Origin: Thiotrichaceae bacterium
Lineage (GTDB): Bacteria > Pseudomonadota > Gammaproteobacteria > Thiotrichales > Thiotrichaceae
Direction of reading: 5' to 3'
NCBI GenBank assembly: GCA_026988295.1
Contig: JALSLM010000165.1
Coordinates: 1 to 43,481 of the forward strand
DNA length: 43,481 nucleotides
The notes beneath the pieces were generated by a model. That model was not told the DNA's origin. It saw nothing but the letters and a program-made list of their open reading frames with translations, and did not search any database. The first letter of the stretch is position 1; each line of letters begins with the position of its first letter. Positions 31,439-39,556 of the stretch are shown here, in pieces. Made by a program: the position numbers and the translations under genes.

Positions 31439-32119
31439 ATGGCACTAGACACTCTCTATCATGTAAACACTCCAGAAGGTATCCGCTTACGGCTTTCTCC
31501 AGCGGGTCCTGTACCTCGTATGCTTGCTTGGATGATTGATATTGCTATTCGTTTGGGTATCAATATAGCCATATTTACAATGTTAGCCTTTTTAGGAAAA
31601 ACGGGAACAGGTATTGCGCTCATTATTTCATTTCTGCTTGAGTGGTTTTATCCCGTTTATTTCGAACTATATAAAAACGGGCAAACACCGGGTAAAAAAA
31701 GCTTCAATATTTATGTCAGTATGGAAAATGCCAGCCCGATTACACCAGCCGCCTCCATAATTCGCAATCTACTACGCTTCGTTGATTTTTTTCCATTATT
31801 TTATGGCTTTGGCTTTGTCAGTATGATGCTAACCAAACGCTTTCAACGCTTAGGTGACCTAGTCGCAGGAACGGTAGTACTCCACAAGGCTTTAGAATAT
31901 CCACCTATTGACGAAGTTAATATAAAAGCAATATCACCACCTGTAGCTCTTAACCTTGCTGAACAACAGGCATTAATTCGATTTCAGCAACGCATTCCTT
32001 ATTTAACTAAAGAACGCTCTGAAGAACTCGCGCAATTAAGCGATCCACTCATTGATCCTGAAAAACCTGCAACACCACAGCTTTTAGGTTTCTCCAACTG
32101 GATTATGGGGAGTCGTTAA
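31439..32119 (+). CDS. RDD family membrane protein
   Basis: 226 residues: YHVNTPEGIRLRLSPAGPVPRMLAWMIDIAIR with the Arg-Asp-type RDD first helix, two further membrane segments, and GQTPGKKSFNI plus RLGDLVAGTVVLHK signatures. First gene of a six-gene operon (RDD, SpoIIM, DUF4129, DUF4350, MoxR, DUF58). Its stop overlaps the next start by one base (TAATG). RDD proteins are membrane proteins of varied, mostly unknown, transport roles. Confidence 0.88.
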   Translation: MALDTLYHVNTPEGIRLRLSPAGPVPRMLAWMIDIAIRLGINIAIFTMLAFLGKTGTGIALIISFLLEWFYPVYFELYKNGQTPGKKSFNIYVSMENASPITPAASIIRNLLRFVDFFPLFYGFGFVSMMLTKRFQRLGDLVAGTVVLHKALEYPPIDEVNIKAISPPVALNLAEQQALIRFQQRIPYLTKERSEELAQLSDPLIDPEKPATPQLLGFSNWIMGSR

Positions 32120-33132
32120 TGAGTGCCATAAAACAATCACAGTTTATCGCCAAACACGAATCACAGTGGCAGCACTTTGAAGAGTGGCTCAATTATCAAG
32201 AGCTTTCCCGCTGGCAAAAAAATAGCAAGAAAAAACCCATCAAAGCCCCCGAAGCTTTAGATATGCCACATGCTTATCGACAAATATGCCATCATCTTGC
32301 ATTGGCTAGTTCACGCATGTATAGCCCGATTCTGGTAGAAAAACTGAATAAGTTAGTACTGCGAGGACATCAAAAACTTTATAGCACTCGTACTCATTTT
32401 TGGCGGGGTATTCTTGAATTTTTTGCTGGGGGATTCCCCGCTCTAATCCGTCAAGAGTGGCGTGTCGTCAGCATTGCAGCAATTCTTTTTTATATCCCTT
32501 TCATTGCTATTATCATTCTATTGCAATACTACCCTGATCTAATTTATAGCATTATGGATGGTACTATGGTGCAAAACCTAGAAAGAATGTATGACCCAGA
32601 ATTGCATCAGCGCTTAGGTCGCGAACGCGAAGCTGATACCGATCTCAGTATGTTTGGTTTTTATATCAAACATAATATAGGTATTGATTTTCAGATGTTT
32701 GCGGGGGGTATGTTATTTGGCATTGGGTCTATCTTTTTCCTGCTTTTTAATGGAATATTTCTAGGAGCAGCATTTGGGCATCTTACCCATATTGGTTATA
32801 TAGATACCTTTTGGGGCTTTGTTGTGGGGCACGGTGCTTTTGAGCTACAAGCCGCTTTTTTATCAGGAGCAGCAGGTTTAAAACTGGCAGAAGCACTCAT
32901 TATGCCAGGGCGAAAATCACGCGCTCGCGCCTTGGTGGATAACGGTAAAATCGCCGTAAAAATGATGTATGGTATTGTCGCAATGAGCCTAATTGCTGCA
33001 TTTTTAGAAGCATTCTGGTCATCAATGGTAATGCCTGTAATGATTAAATACGTCGTCGGTGCAATACTTTGGTCTTTAGTTGCTATCTACTTCTTATTTC
33101 TTGGGCGCAATAGCGAACACAATAAGCTATGA
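32119..33132 (+). CDS. SpoIIM (stage II sporulation protein M) family membrane protein
   Basis: 337 residues. A soluble N-terminal ~100 residues precedes about five membrane segments. The GGMLFGIGSIFFLLFNGIFLG and VVGHGAFELQAAFLSGAAG motifs are typical of SpoIIM/UPF0104-like proteins. In non-sporulating proteobacteria these genes sit in MoxR/DUF58 operons and have no sporulation role. Overlaps the next gene by four bases. Confidence 0.88.
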   Translation: MSAIKQSQFIAKHESQWQHFEEWLNYQELSRWQKNSKKKPIKAPEALDMPHAYRQICHHLALASSRMYSPILVEKLNKLVLRGHQKLYSTRTHFWRGILEFFAGGFPALIRQEWRVVSIAAILFYIPFIAIIILLQYYPDLIYSIMDGTMVQNLERMYDPELHQRLGREREADTDLSMFGFYIKHNIGIDFQMFAGGMLFGIGSIFFLLFNGIFLGAAFGHLTHIGYIDTFWGFVVGHGAFELQAAFLSGAAGLKLAEALIMPGRKSRARALVDNGKIAVKMMYGIVAMSLIAAFLEAFWSSMVMPVMIKYVVGAILWSLVAIYFLFLGRNSEHNKL

Positions 33133-34757
33133 ATCTACAAGAAATAACCGCCAATATTCGCCTGCGTAGTACTTGGGAAGCCATCGACATGGGCTTTGCA
33201 ATGGTACAAAATTGGTGGAAAGCAATCTATATTCCACTAATAATTTTAACTTTTAGTATTGCCACACTGCTTTATTTTATTATTCCTGAGGATGATTTTT
33301 GGCTAACAGGGTTTATTTTCTGGTGGCTAAAACCACTCTATGATCGCCTAGTCCTTCATATTATTAGCCATAAACTCTTTAATGAAGAACTGAGTAGTTG
33401 GCAAGCACTTAAAGCAATTCCTTCGCTAATCTGGAATACTGGGTTTTTTCAGACAATGACATTTCGACGCTTATCTATGTCGCGTGGTTTTAATTTACCC
33501 ATTTGGCAACTCGAACAGCTAAGAGGCAAACAACGATCAGAGCGTCAGAAAATTTTACATTTAGCAGCGCATTCACAAGCATCTTGGCTGACAATTGCTA
33601 TGGTGCATCTTGAAATATTCCTAGTACTCTCACTGTTTGCATTAATCGCTCTATTTACGCCAGAAAATATACTACGTGATTTTTTTGATAGCTTATTTAA
33701 TAATAAAATCGAAGATAGTATCTGGCTTGACTACCTAAACTATGTTTTTTATGTTGTCGTTGTCACTTTTCTACACCCTTTTTATATCGCAGGTAACTTT
33801 GCACTGTATATCAATCGTCGTACCCAGCTTGAAGCTTGGGATTTGGAACTTGATTTCAGAAAACTAGCAATACGTGTAAAAAACCTACTGAAACCCAATG
33901 TTATACCCACCCCCCTACTTTTTTACATATTTTTTGCATTAGCCAGTTTAGGAGGAAGCCCTAATACCGCTATTGCTGATGAGATTAATACTTCCAATGT
34001 GCAAAACACGGCAAGCAAGGCGAGCACAACTACGAACAGCAATAAAACTGAATTCTTATCTAAAACACGTCAACCCCCAGAAGCATCCAAAAAGATCATT
34101 AAAGAGGTGATGCTAACTAAAAATCTTAATGATAAAAAAACTGTCAAGCGTTGGGTAAAGAAAAAAATTATTAAAAAGAAAAAAGATAATACGGATTCTA
34201 GTTTTTTTAATTTAGTTAGTGATATTTTTAAACCAATTGCCCTATTTATTAGCAAAATCATTGAATTTGGTTTATGGATTTTAATTACTATCGGGATTGG
34301 CTTGCTATTTTATTATCGAGATAGCTGGTTACATTTATTTCAAATTAAGCGCAAAAATAAAGATGAATACATAGCTCCTGAAGTTATGTTTGGTATGGAT
34401 GTCCGTGCAGAATCACTACCTGAAAATATTATTGAAGAAACACAAAAACTTTGGGAAGCTGGTAAACACCGCGAAGCACTTAGCCTACTTTATCGAGGTG
34501 CACTGATTCGGCTAATTAATCAAGAAAATGTCAAACTTGAAGACAGCTACACAGAAGGCGATGTATTACGTCATGCGCAGCAAAAAATCACTACTGGCAA
34601 GCAAGCGTACCTGAAAGCATTAACAGCACAATGGAAGTTAATTGCCTATGCGCATCGTGCGCCTGCCGAGACTGACATGCAACAGTTGTTTTCTCACTGG
34701 GATAGTGACTTTGCATTTAACACAGCCAAAGAAACCATAAATGAGGAACAAAAGTGA
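33129..34757 (+). CDS. DUF4129 domain membrane protein, with a G-tract repeat embedded in frame
   Basis: 542 residues. Four or five membrane segments in the N-terminal half (about 34-60, 152-180, 203-225 and 258-275), a long polar Lys/Thr/Ser-rich loop (280-350), another membrane segment (about 378-396), and a C-terminal DUF4129 domain (LPENIIEETQKLWEAGKHREALSLLYRGAL). Homologues sit in this operon and may act with transglutaminase or MoxR systems at the envelope. The oddity is that residues about 259-270 (V-I-P-T-P-L-L-F-Y-I-F-F) are encoded by a reverse-oriented G-tract repeat, which supplies part of a membrane segment. Overlaps DUF4350 by four bases. Confidence 0.82.
   Translation: MNLQEITANIRLRSTWEAIDMGFAMVQNWWKAIYIPLIILTFSIATLLYFIIPEDDFWLTGFIFWWLKPLYDRLVLHIISHKLFNEELSSWQALKAIPSLIWNTGFFQTMTFRRLSMSRGFNLPIWQLEQLRGKQRSERQKILHLAAHSQASWLTIAMVHLEIFLVLSLFALIALFTPENILRDFFDSLFNNKIEDSIWLDYLNYVFYVVVVTFLHPFYIAGNFALYINRRTQLEAWDLELDFRKLAIRVKNLLKPNVIPTPLLFYIFFALASLGGSPNTAIADEINTSNVQNTASKASTTTNSNKTEFLSKTRQPPEASKKIIKEVMLTKNLNDKKTVKRWVKKKIIKKKKDNTDSSFFNLVSDIFKPIALFISKIIEFGLWILITIGIGLLFYYRDSWLHLFQIKRKNKDEYIAPEVMFGMDVRAESLPENIIEETQKLWEAGKHREALSLLYRGALIRLINQENVKLEDSYTEGDVLRHAQQKITTGKQAYLKALTAQWKLIAYAHRAPAETDMQQLFSHWDSDFAFNTAKETINEEQK
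33903..33936 (-). repeat. G-tract repeat, copy 14 (inside the DUF4129 gene)
   Basis: On the minus strand AAAAAATATGTAAAAAAG, TAGGGGGG, TGGGTATA. The G tract is interrupted or altered relative to other copies, which would lower slippage and keep the frame stable. Read on the + strand it encodes hydrophobic residues. Confidence 0.75.
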
Positions 34758-36001
34758 GCAAACTTTCCTCTACATTAATTGCATTATTGGTGCTTTTGCT
34801 CTTTGCTTATGGTGCTTATGATCTCTATTTAAACTATGAATACAAAGAGAAAATCATTCATACTGGTTATAAAGGAGAAGCACGTAAAAACCCTTTTTAT
34901 GCCAGCCGTTTATTTTTAAAACGCATGGGCATCCCCACCGAAACCAAAAACAGTATTCAAGTTTTAAGTAGCCTTCCTGATACCGATACACTGATACTTA
35001 TCACCACAAAACGTACAACACTTTCACCCCAGCGCACTAATAAGCTGATTGACTGGGTGAAATCTGGCGGTCATTTAATAGCTGTAGCAACCAGTGATTG
35101 GAAATATAGTGGCTCAGAAAAAATTACAAACGAAGAAGATAGTGAAGCAGATAGCAAAGAAGATGAGGATAAAACTGAAAAAAAGGCAAGCCCCGACCCA
35201 CTTCAACGCTTTATGGGAGTAAACCTAGGCCCTCGACCTATATTTGAAGATGATGACGAAGAAGATGATGATAAAACTATTCCTAGCATCAAACTACGCG
35301 GCAATGATAAACCACTAAAACTTGATGACGCTAGATACCGCCCTATTTTAGTTGATAACAAACACCAAGATCAAACCGAAGAAATTGAATTAAGCCTTAA
35401 TAATTATATTGTACGCCAAAAAATCGGAGATGGACTAGTCACCTTAATCACTGATATGGATTTCATCACAAATGAACGAATTGAATCAGCAGACCATGCT
35501 GAAATTCTTTGGCAATTAGTTCATGGTTTAGATAAATCACTTAACCAGCCAAGTAATATCTGGCTTATTCATAATGATAAAATGCCCCCACTCTGGGATA
35601 TTTTATGGCGCAATTTCTGGACATTGATAATCTCACTCTCTTTACTACTCTTTTTCTGGCTATACAAAAGTAGCCAACGCTTTGGTCCACTGATTCCAAA
35701 ACAAGAAGAAAATCGCCGTAGTCTTAACGAGCACATCACTAGCAGCGGTAATTTCTACTGGAAAAACAAGCAGAAACAACTCTTAATTGATAGCTCACGC
35801 AAAGCTTTGATGCAACGTCTATCACGAATTCATCCTGGTTGGACACAACAAACAAAAGAGCAACAAATAAAACTACTGGCAAATCAGCTTTCTATGCAAG
35901 AAGAGCTTATAAACAAACTACTCTATGCAAAGAATATTGAACAGGCTGATGAATTTACACAGCTAATACAGCAACTAGAAAAAATTCGCAAAAATATATA
36001 A
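34754..36001 (+). CDS. DUF4350 domain protein
   Basis: 415 residues: an N-terminal membrane segment (6-22), then the DUF4350 region (NPFYASRLFLKRMGIPTE, LITTKRTTLS, IDWVKSGGHLIAVA). Two strongly acidic stretches follow (EEDSEADSKEDEDKTEKK and EDDDEEDDDK, about 130-175). There is a second membrane segment (LIISLSLLLFFWL, about 290-305) and a soluble C-terminal domain. DUF4350 resembles glutamine-amidotransferase-like sensors with no known activity. The 3' end merges into a G-tract repeat (stop at 35999-36001). Confidence 0.85.
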   Translation: MSKLSSTLIALLVLLLFAYGAYDLYLNYEYKEKIIHTGYKGEARKNPFYASRLFLKRMGIPTETKNSIQVLSSLPDTDTLILITTKRTTLSPQRTNKLIDWVKSGGHLIAVATSDWKYSGSEKITNEEDSEADSKEDEDKTEKKASPDPLQRFMGVNLGPRPIFEDDDEEDDDKTIPSIKLRGNDKPLKLDDARYRPILVDNKHQDQTEEIELSLNNYIVRQKIGDGLVTLITDMDFITNERIESADHAEILWQLVHGLDKSLNQPSNIWLIHNDKMPPLWDILWRNFWTLIISLSLLLFFWLYKSSQRFGPLIPKQEENRRSLNEHITSSGNFYWKNKQKQLLIDSSRKALMQRLSRIHPGWTQQTKEQQIKLLANQLSMQEELINKLLYAKNIEQADEFTQLIQQLEKIRKNI

Positions 36002-36020
36002 AAACAGGGGGGGATGGGTA
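35993..36020 (+). repeat. G-tract repeat, copy 15 (G7, overlaps the DUF4350 stop)
   Basis: ATATATAAAAACA, G7, ATGGGTA. It contains the DUF4350 stop codon and lies 41 bases upstream of the MoxR start, filling the only gap within the operon. Confidence 0.82.
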
Positions 36021-36060
36021 TGTAAGAACGATTTACCTTATCTCCCAAAAGGAAAACACT

Positions 36061-37029
36061 ATGACAGATATGACACTACAGCAAGCCAGCGAACTGGCGC
36101 AACAACTTAAACAAGAAATTGCCAAAGCCGTTATCGGTCAAAAACAGGTGATTGATGAAACACTAATCGCACTCATCGCAGGTGGTAATGTATTAATCGA
36201 AGGCGTACCTGGACTGGGAAAAACACTGCTAGTACGCGCACTTGCGGCAACATTTTCAGGGCAGTTTAACCGCATACAATTCACTCCCGATTTAATGCCC
36301 GCTGATATTACTGGACATACACTCTACGACATGGATACAAAATCATTTAGTGTACGCAAAGGGCCTATCTTTACCAATCTATTACTTGCCGATGAGATCA
36401 ACCGAGCACCTGCCAAAACACAATCAGCACTGCTCGAAGTTATGCAAGAAAGACAAGTAACCATTGAAGGTGTAGCACATCCCGTCCCCCTACCCTTTAT
36501 GACATTGGCGACACAAAACCCATTAGAACAAGAAGGTACTTATCCACTACCCGAAGCACAACTCGACCGATTTCTTTTAAAGATTTATATCGAATACCCA
36601 GAAAGCGCAGAAGAATCACTTATGGTAGCCGCTGTCACCAATCATCAAACAGGCAATCAGCTAAATATTTCCAATGTTAACGCAATCGCCACCCCTGAGA
36701 CTATTCTCGCCATGCAAAAACTGGCTGCTGATGTCGTTGCCGATAACAGCATCATTGACTATGCTGTGCGCATTGTACGCGCCACCCGCGACTGGCAAGG
36801 GTTAAGCATAGGCGCAGGACCACGCGGAAGCATCTCACTAATCAGTGCAGCACGCGCGATGGCAATGCTACATGCGCGTGATTACATAACACCTGATGAT
36901 ATTAAAGAAATAGCTCTACCTGTATTACGACATCGCGTAGGGCTTGCACCCGAAATGGAACTAGAAGGTTATAGCACCGATCAGATTCTTAGTGGAATAC
37001 TAGAAAAAATCGAAGCACCACGTCAATAA
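36061..37029 (+). CDS. MoxR-type AAA+ ATPase
   Basis: 322 residues: Walker A EGVPGLGKTLLVRALA, Walker B LLADEINRAPAKTQSALLEVMQE, sensor ATQNPLEQEGTYPLPEAQLDRF, and an AAA_lid domain (RAARAMAMLHARDYITPDDI). MoxR ATPases act as chaperones for assembly or metal loading of partner complexes, usually with the DUF58 and VWA proteins encoded beside them. Here the DUF58 gene follows after 14 bases. The start at 36061 follows AAAAGGAAAAC. Confidence 0.95.
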   Translation: MTDMTLQQASELAQQLKQEIAKAVIGQKQVIDETLIALIAGGNVLIEGVPGLGKTLLVRALAATFSGQFNRIQFTPDLMPADITGHTLYDMDTKSFSVRKGPIFTNLLLADEINRAPAKTQSALLEVMQERQVTIEGVAHPVPLPFMTLATQNPLEQEGTYPLPEAQLDRFLLKIYIEYPESAEESLMVAAVTNHQTGNQLNISNVNAIATPETILAMQKLAADVVADNSIIDYAVRIVRATRDWQGLSIGAGPRGSISLISAARAMAMLHARDYITPDDIKEIALPVLRHRVGLAPEMELEGYSTDQILSGILEKIEAPRQ

Positions 37030-37043
37030 ATGAATATTAAACA

Positions 37044-38366
37044 ATGATCCCAATCCCTGACAAAAATACATTTTACCTTCTTGGTGGACTAGCATTTATT
37101 GGTTTACTTGCCAGCTTTTTGCCAGCATTAATCCCATTATGGAAAATAATGCTAGGGCTAATTTTAGTTATTTTACTTATTGATTTACTCATTAGCACCT
37201 TCCTTAACAATCGCAATCAGCCCATTGAAATTAAAAGAGATTTACCAGGGTCATTACCCTTAGGCGTAAGTCGGCATATAGGGCTACGCATTAGTAATAA
37301 AAGCAACAAAACACAACGACTAGACGTATTTGATCATTTCCCTGAGCAAATTCAAAGCGAAGGTTTGCCCGTTAAACTCAGCATTCCCGCAGGGCAACAT
37401 GCCGATATTCAATATAAAATTATTGCTCAGCAACGTGGCAAGCTAATCTTCCCCAAAGTACAAATTAAACTGCAATCACTGCTTAAACTCTGGAAGTTAA
37501 ATTTTTTCCTACCTGTAAAAGATAAAACAAATGTATACCCTAATTTTGCTGCAATTTCACACTATGCATTATTAGCAACAGACAATAACCTTAGCCAACT
37601 AGGAATCATCAAAAAACGTCGTCGTGGCGAAGGTCAGGACTTTCATCAACTACGCGAATACCGCGAAGGTGATGCATTACGCCAAATCGACTGGAAGGCA
37701 ACTGCTCGAATCCAAAAGCTAATCTCACGCGAATATCAAGACGAACGTGATCAAGAAATTATCTTTATGCTTGATTGCGGTCATCGAATGTTAGCCAAAG
37801 ATGACGAACTATCACACTTTGACCACACCTTAAACGCACTCCTACTTTTATCCTATGTCGCTCTTCGACAAGGTGATGCAGTAGGGCTAGGAACCTTTGC
37901 CGGCGATCAACGCTGGATAGCGCCCCGCAAAGGTTATCATACCGTACAAAATATCTTAAACACCGTGTATGACTTACAACCTAGCAGTGAATCACCCGAT
38001 TACAGTAAAGCAGCAACTGATCTATTAATTCGTCATAAAAAACGATCATTAGTAATTATACTCACCAATCTACGTGATGAAGACAGCGATGACCTATTAC
38101 CAGCCATTCAGCTACTACGCAAACGTCATTTAGTGCTACTTGCCAACCTGCAAGAAGCCAGCATTGATAAAACACTAGAACAACCCATCGACGACCTACC
38201 GAGCGCGCTAAAAAATGCAGCAACTCAAAAATTCCTACAACACCGCCAAACAACATTTGAAAAACTAATATCAAGTGGCATCAATACCCTTGATGTCAGC
38301 CCTAACAAACTAACTGTTGAATTAATAAATGCCTATTTAGGAATAAAGCGAAGCGGAATACTGTAA
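37044..38366 (+). CDS. DUF58 domain protein (MoxR partner)
   Basis: 440 residues: two N-terminal membrane helices (about 10-50), a beta-rich region, then the DUF58 core GEGQDFHQLREYREGDALRQIDWKATAR leading into a VWA-like fold (IIFMLDCGHRM, residues about 230-245). Last gene of the operon. MoxR and DUF58 proteins are generally co-encoded and thought to work as a complex. The downstream gap contains a G-tract repeat and no obvious terminator. Confidence 0.92.
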   Translation: MIPIPDKNTFYLLGGLAFIGLLASFLPALIPLWKIMLGLILVILLIDLLISTFLNNRNQPIEIKRDLPGSLPLGVSRHIGLRISNKSNKTQRLDVFDHFPEQIQSEGLPVKLSIPAGQHADIQYKIIAQQRGKLIFPKVQIKLQSLLKLWKLNFFLPVKDKTNVYPNFAAISHYALLATDNNLSQLGIIKKRRRGEGQDFHQLREYREGDALRQIDWKATARIQKLISREYQDERDQEIIFMLDCGHRMLAKDDELSHFDHTLNALLLLSYVALRQGDAVGLGTFAGDQRWIAPRKGYHTVQNILNTVYDLQPSSESPDYSKAATDLLIRHKKRSLVIILTNLRDEDSDDLLPAIQLLRKRHLVLLANLQEASIDKTLEQPIDDLPSALKNAATQKFLQHRQTTFEKLISSGINTLDVSPNKLTVELINAYLGIKRSGIL

Positions 38367-38396
38367 TTCTCATTTCTTAGAGATGACGTAATACTA

Positions 38397-38429
38397 AACC
38401 CATCCCCCCCTTTTTTTACATTTTTTATC
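38397..38429 (-). repeat. G-tract repeat, copy 16 (G7)
   Basis: On the minus strand ATAAAAAATGTAAAAAAA, G7, ATGGGTT. It fills the gap between the convergent DUF58 gene and the exported protein gene, touching the stop codon of the latter. Confidence 0.88.
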
Positions 38430-39192
38430 ACGAACGGCATTGATAACTGGAATCTCCCGTTACATCCTCCCAAAACATCTCGGGGGTATGAGAATTTAAC
38501 ATTGAACCTGTGGGTTTATAGGCTTGTATCTCCTCATTGATTTTTTTGTAACGGTTACCCTGTATTTCATATTGTTCTTTGCAGGTAATTTCAATATTTT
38601 TAATTCTGCTTGAATTATCTGTGTATATATCAGCCCACAATACTTTTGTTGAATCTGGAGCACCTGTAATTTGAAGACGGTAGGCTCGACCTCCATGTAG
38701 CACTCTTCCAGATTGATTTTTATATTTTTGAATGACCCAAAAATTCCTCGGAGCATCATCTTTTGTAGGATTGCATTTTCCCTTCCCTTTAGTTGTTACC
38801 AGCCACTCAGCTGTTTCTAAATTCCCATTTAACTCAATTCGCATAGCAATAAATTGACAACTTTTTATCTCTTTTTTTCTACTACTATTTAAAATTATTT
38901 TTTGAAGAAAATTTCCTGAAACTACATGCAACGGTTTATTTAGCAATTTATTATCCTTTGTTAAAACAGTACTGTATCCTTGCACTAAATCATGTAATTT
39001 TATATTTAACCCACTATGAAATAATTTCAATAGTTTCTCTTTATTCATGGAGCTTACTTTGTTTTTATCAGAAGCCTGAACATTAGGCTTACTCTTAGCA
39101 AGGCTTGCATTACAAGCCTGCAAAACAAGGCCTGCAAAAATACTAGCAAAAAGAATACGAGAAATTTTAGATTTAGAGTTTGTACTTTTCAT
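38428..39192 (-). CDS. Exported protein of unknown family
   Basis: 254 residues: a signal peptide (ILFASIFAGLVLQAC) that may be a lipoprotein signal (LQAC, Cys27), though Gln at -2 is unusual. The mature protein contains MNKEKLLKLFHSGLNIKLHDLV, an ATxLVTTKGKGKCNPT segment and four or more Cys, and ends DSSYQCRS. I do not recognise a family. A fold resembling the secreted NTF2-like or LolA-like families is possible but not shown. A palindromic element lies immediately upstream (39230-39444), so its promoter is probably within 39193-39229 or inside the repeat. Confidence 0.6.
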   Translation of the reverse strand: MKSTNSKSKISRILFASIFAGLVLQACNASLAKSKPNVQASDKNKVSSMNKEKLLKLFHSGLNIKLHDLVQGYSTVLTKDNKLLNKPLHVVSGNFLQKIILNSSRKKEIKSCQFIAMRIELNGNLETAEWLVTTKGKGKCNPTKDDAPRNFWVIQKYKNQSGRVLHGGRAYRLQITGAPDSTKVLWADIYTDNSSRIKNIEITCKEQYEIQGNRYKKINEEIQAYKPTGSMLNSHTPEMFWEDVTGDSSYQCRS

Positions 39193-39229
39193 GGCATTTT
39201 TCCTTTAAAAATTGATTCCATTCAAATTT

Positions 39230-39444
39230 ACCTGAATCCGTGAGTCCAATGCGGATAGCAGGGGATAAGATATTGGTTTAGCACGGGATTTAAAAAGCTC
39301 TGCATAATTGAGTTCACCATCTGCTAGCGCAAATGGGAAGCTCACTAAATCTTAGCTTCACCCTTAGGTTAAGCGGGTATTTTTTAAACCAGTGATGAAT
39401 CAATAGCTTGTGTCCTGTGCCGTAGTGACCTCACGGATTCAGGT
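39230..39444. repeat. ACCTGAATCCGTGAG-type palindromic element, copy G (long form)
   Basis: 215 bp, same orientation as copies D and F and nearly identical to them. Perfect outer termini; the nested palindrome has one substitution (GCAAATGG for GCAGATGG). It separates the divergent exported-protein gene and the giant gene. Confidence 0.9.
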
Positions 39445-39480
39445 CAAAATAAAGCTGAACAAAAGATTAACACAAAATGC

Positions 39481-39511
39481 TTGACAATGATTTACCCCCC
39501 CCCTGTATATT
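39481..39511 (+). promoter_or_regulatory. Putative sigma-70 promoter of the giant gene with a C9 tract in its spacer
   Basis: The -35 TTGACA is at 39481-39486. The best -10 is TGTATA at 39504-39509 (17-base spacer) or TATATT at 39506-39511 (19-base spacer). The spacer contains nine consecutive C (39495-39503). The reverse strand (AAAATATACA, G9, TAA) resembles a variant of the G-tract repeat. Slippage in this tract would change the spacer length and thus promoter strength. Confidence 0.6.
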
Positions 39512-39556
39512 TTATAAGCAATTAACAATATTACTTATCAGATCAAAGGGGTTAAT

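Noticed and set aside
3190-39444. CRISPR array
   Set aside because: The recurrent repeats are dispersed over tens of kilobases, differ in orientation and are not regularly spaced by unique spacers; no cas genes are present.
2518-39516. G-quadruplex elements
   Set aside because: Each copy has only one long G run and one GGG, not the four runs needed for an intramolecular quadruplex.
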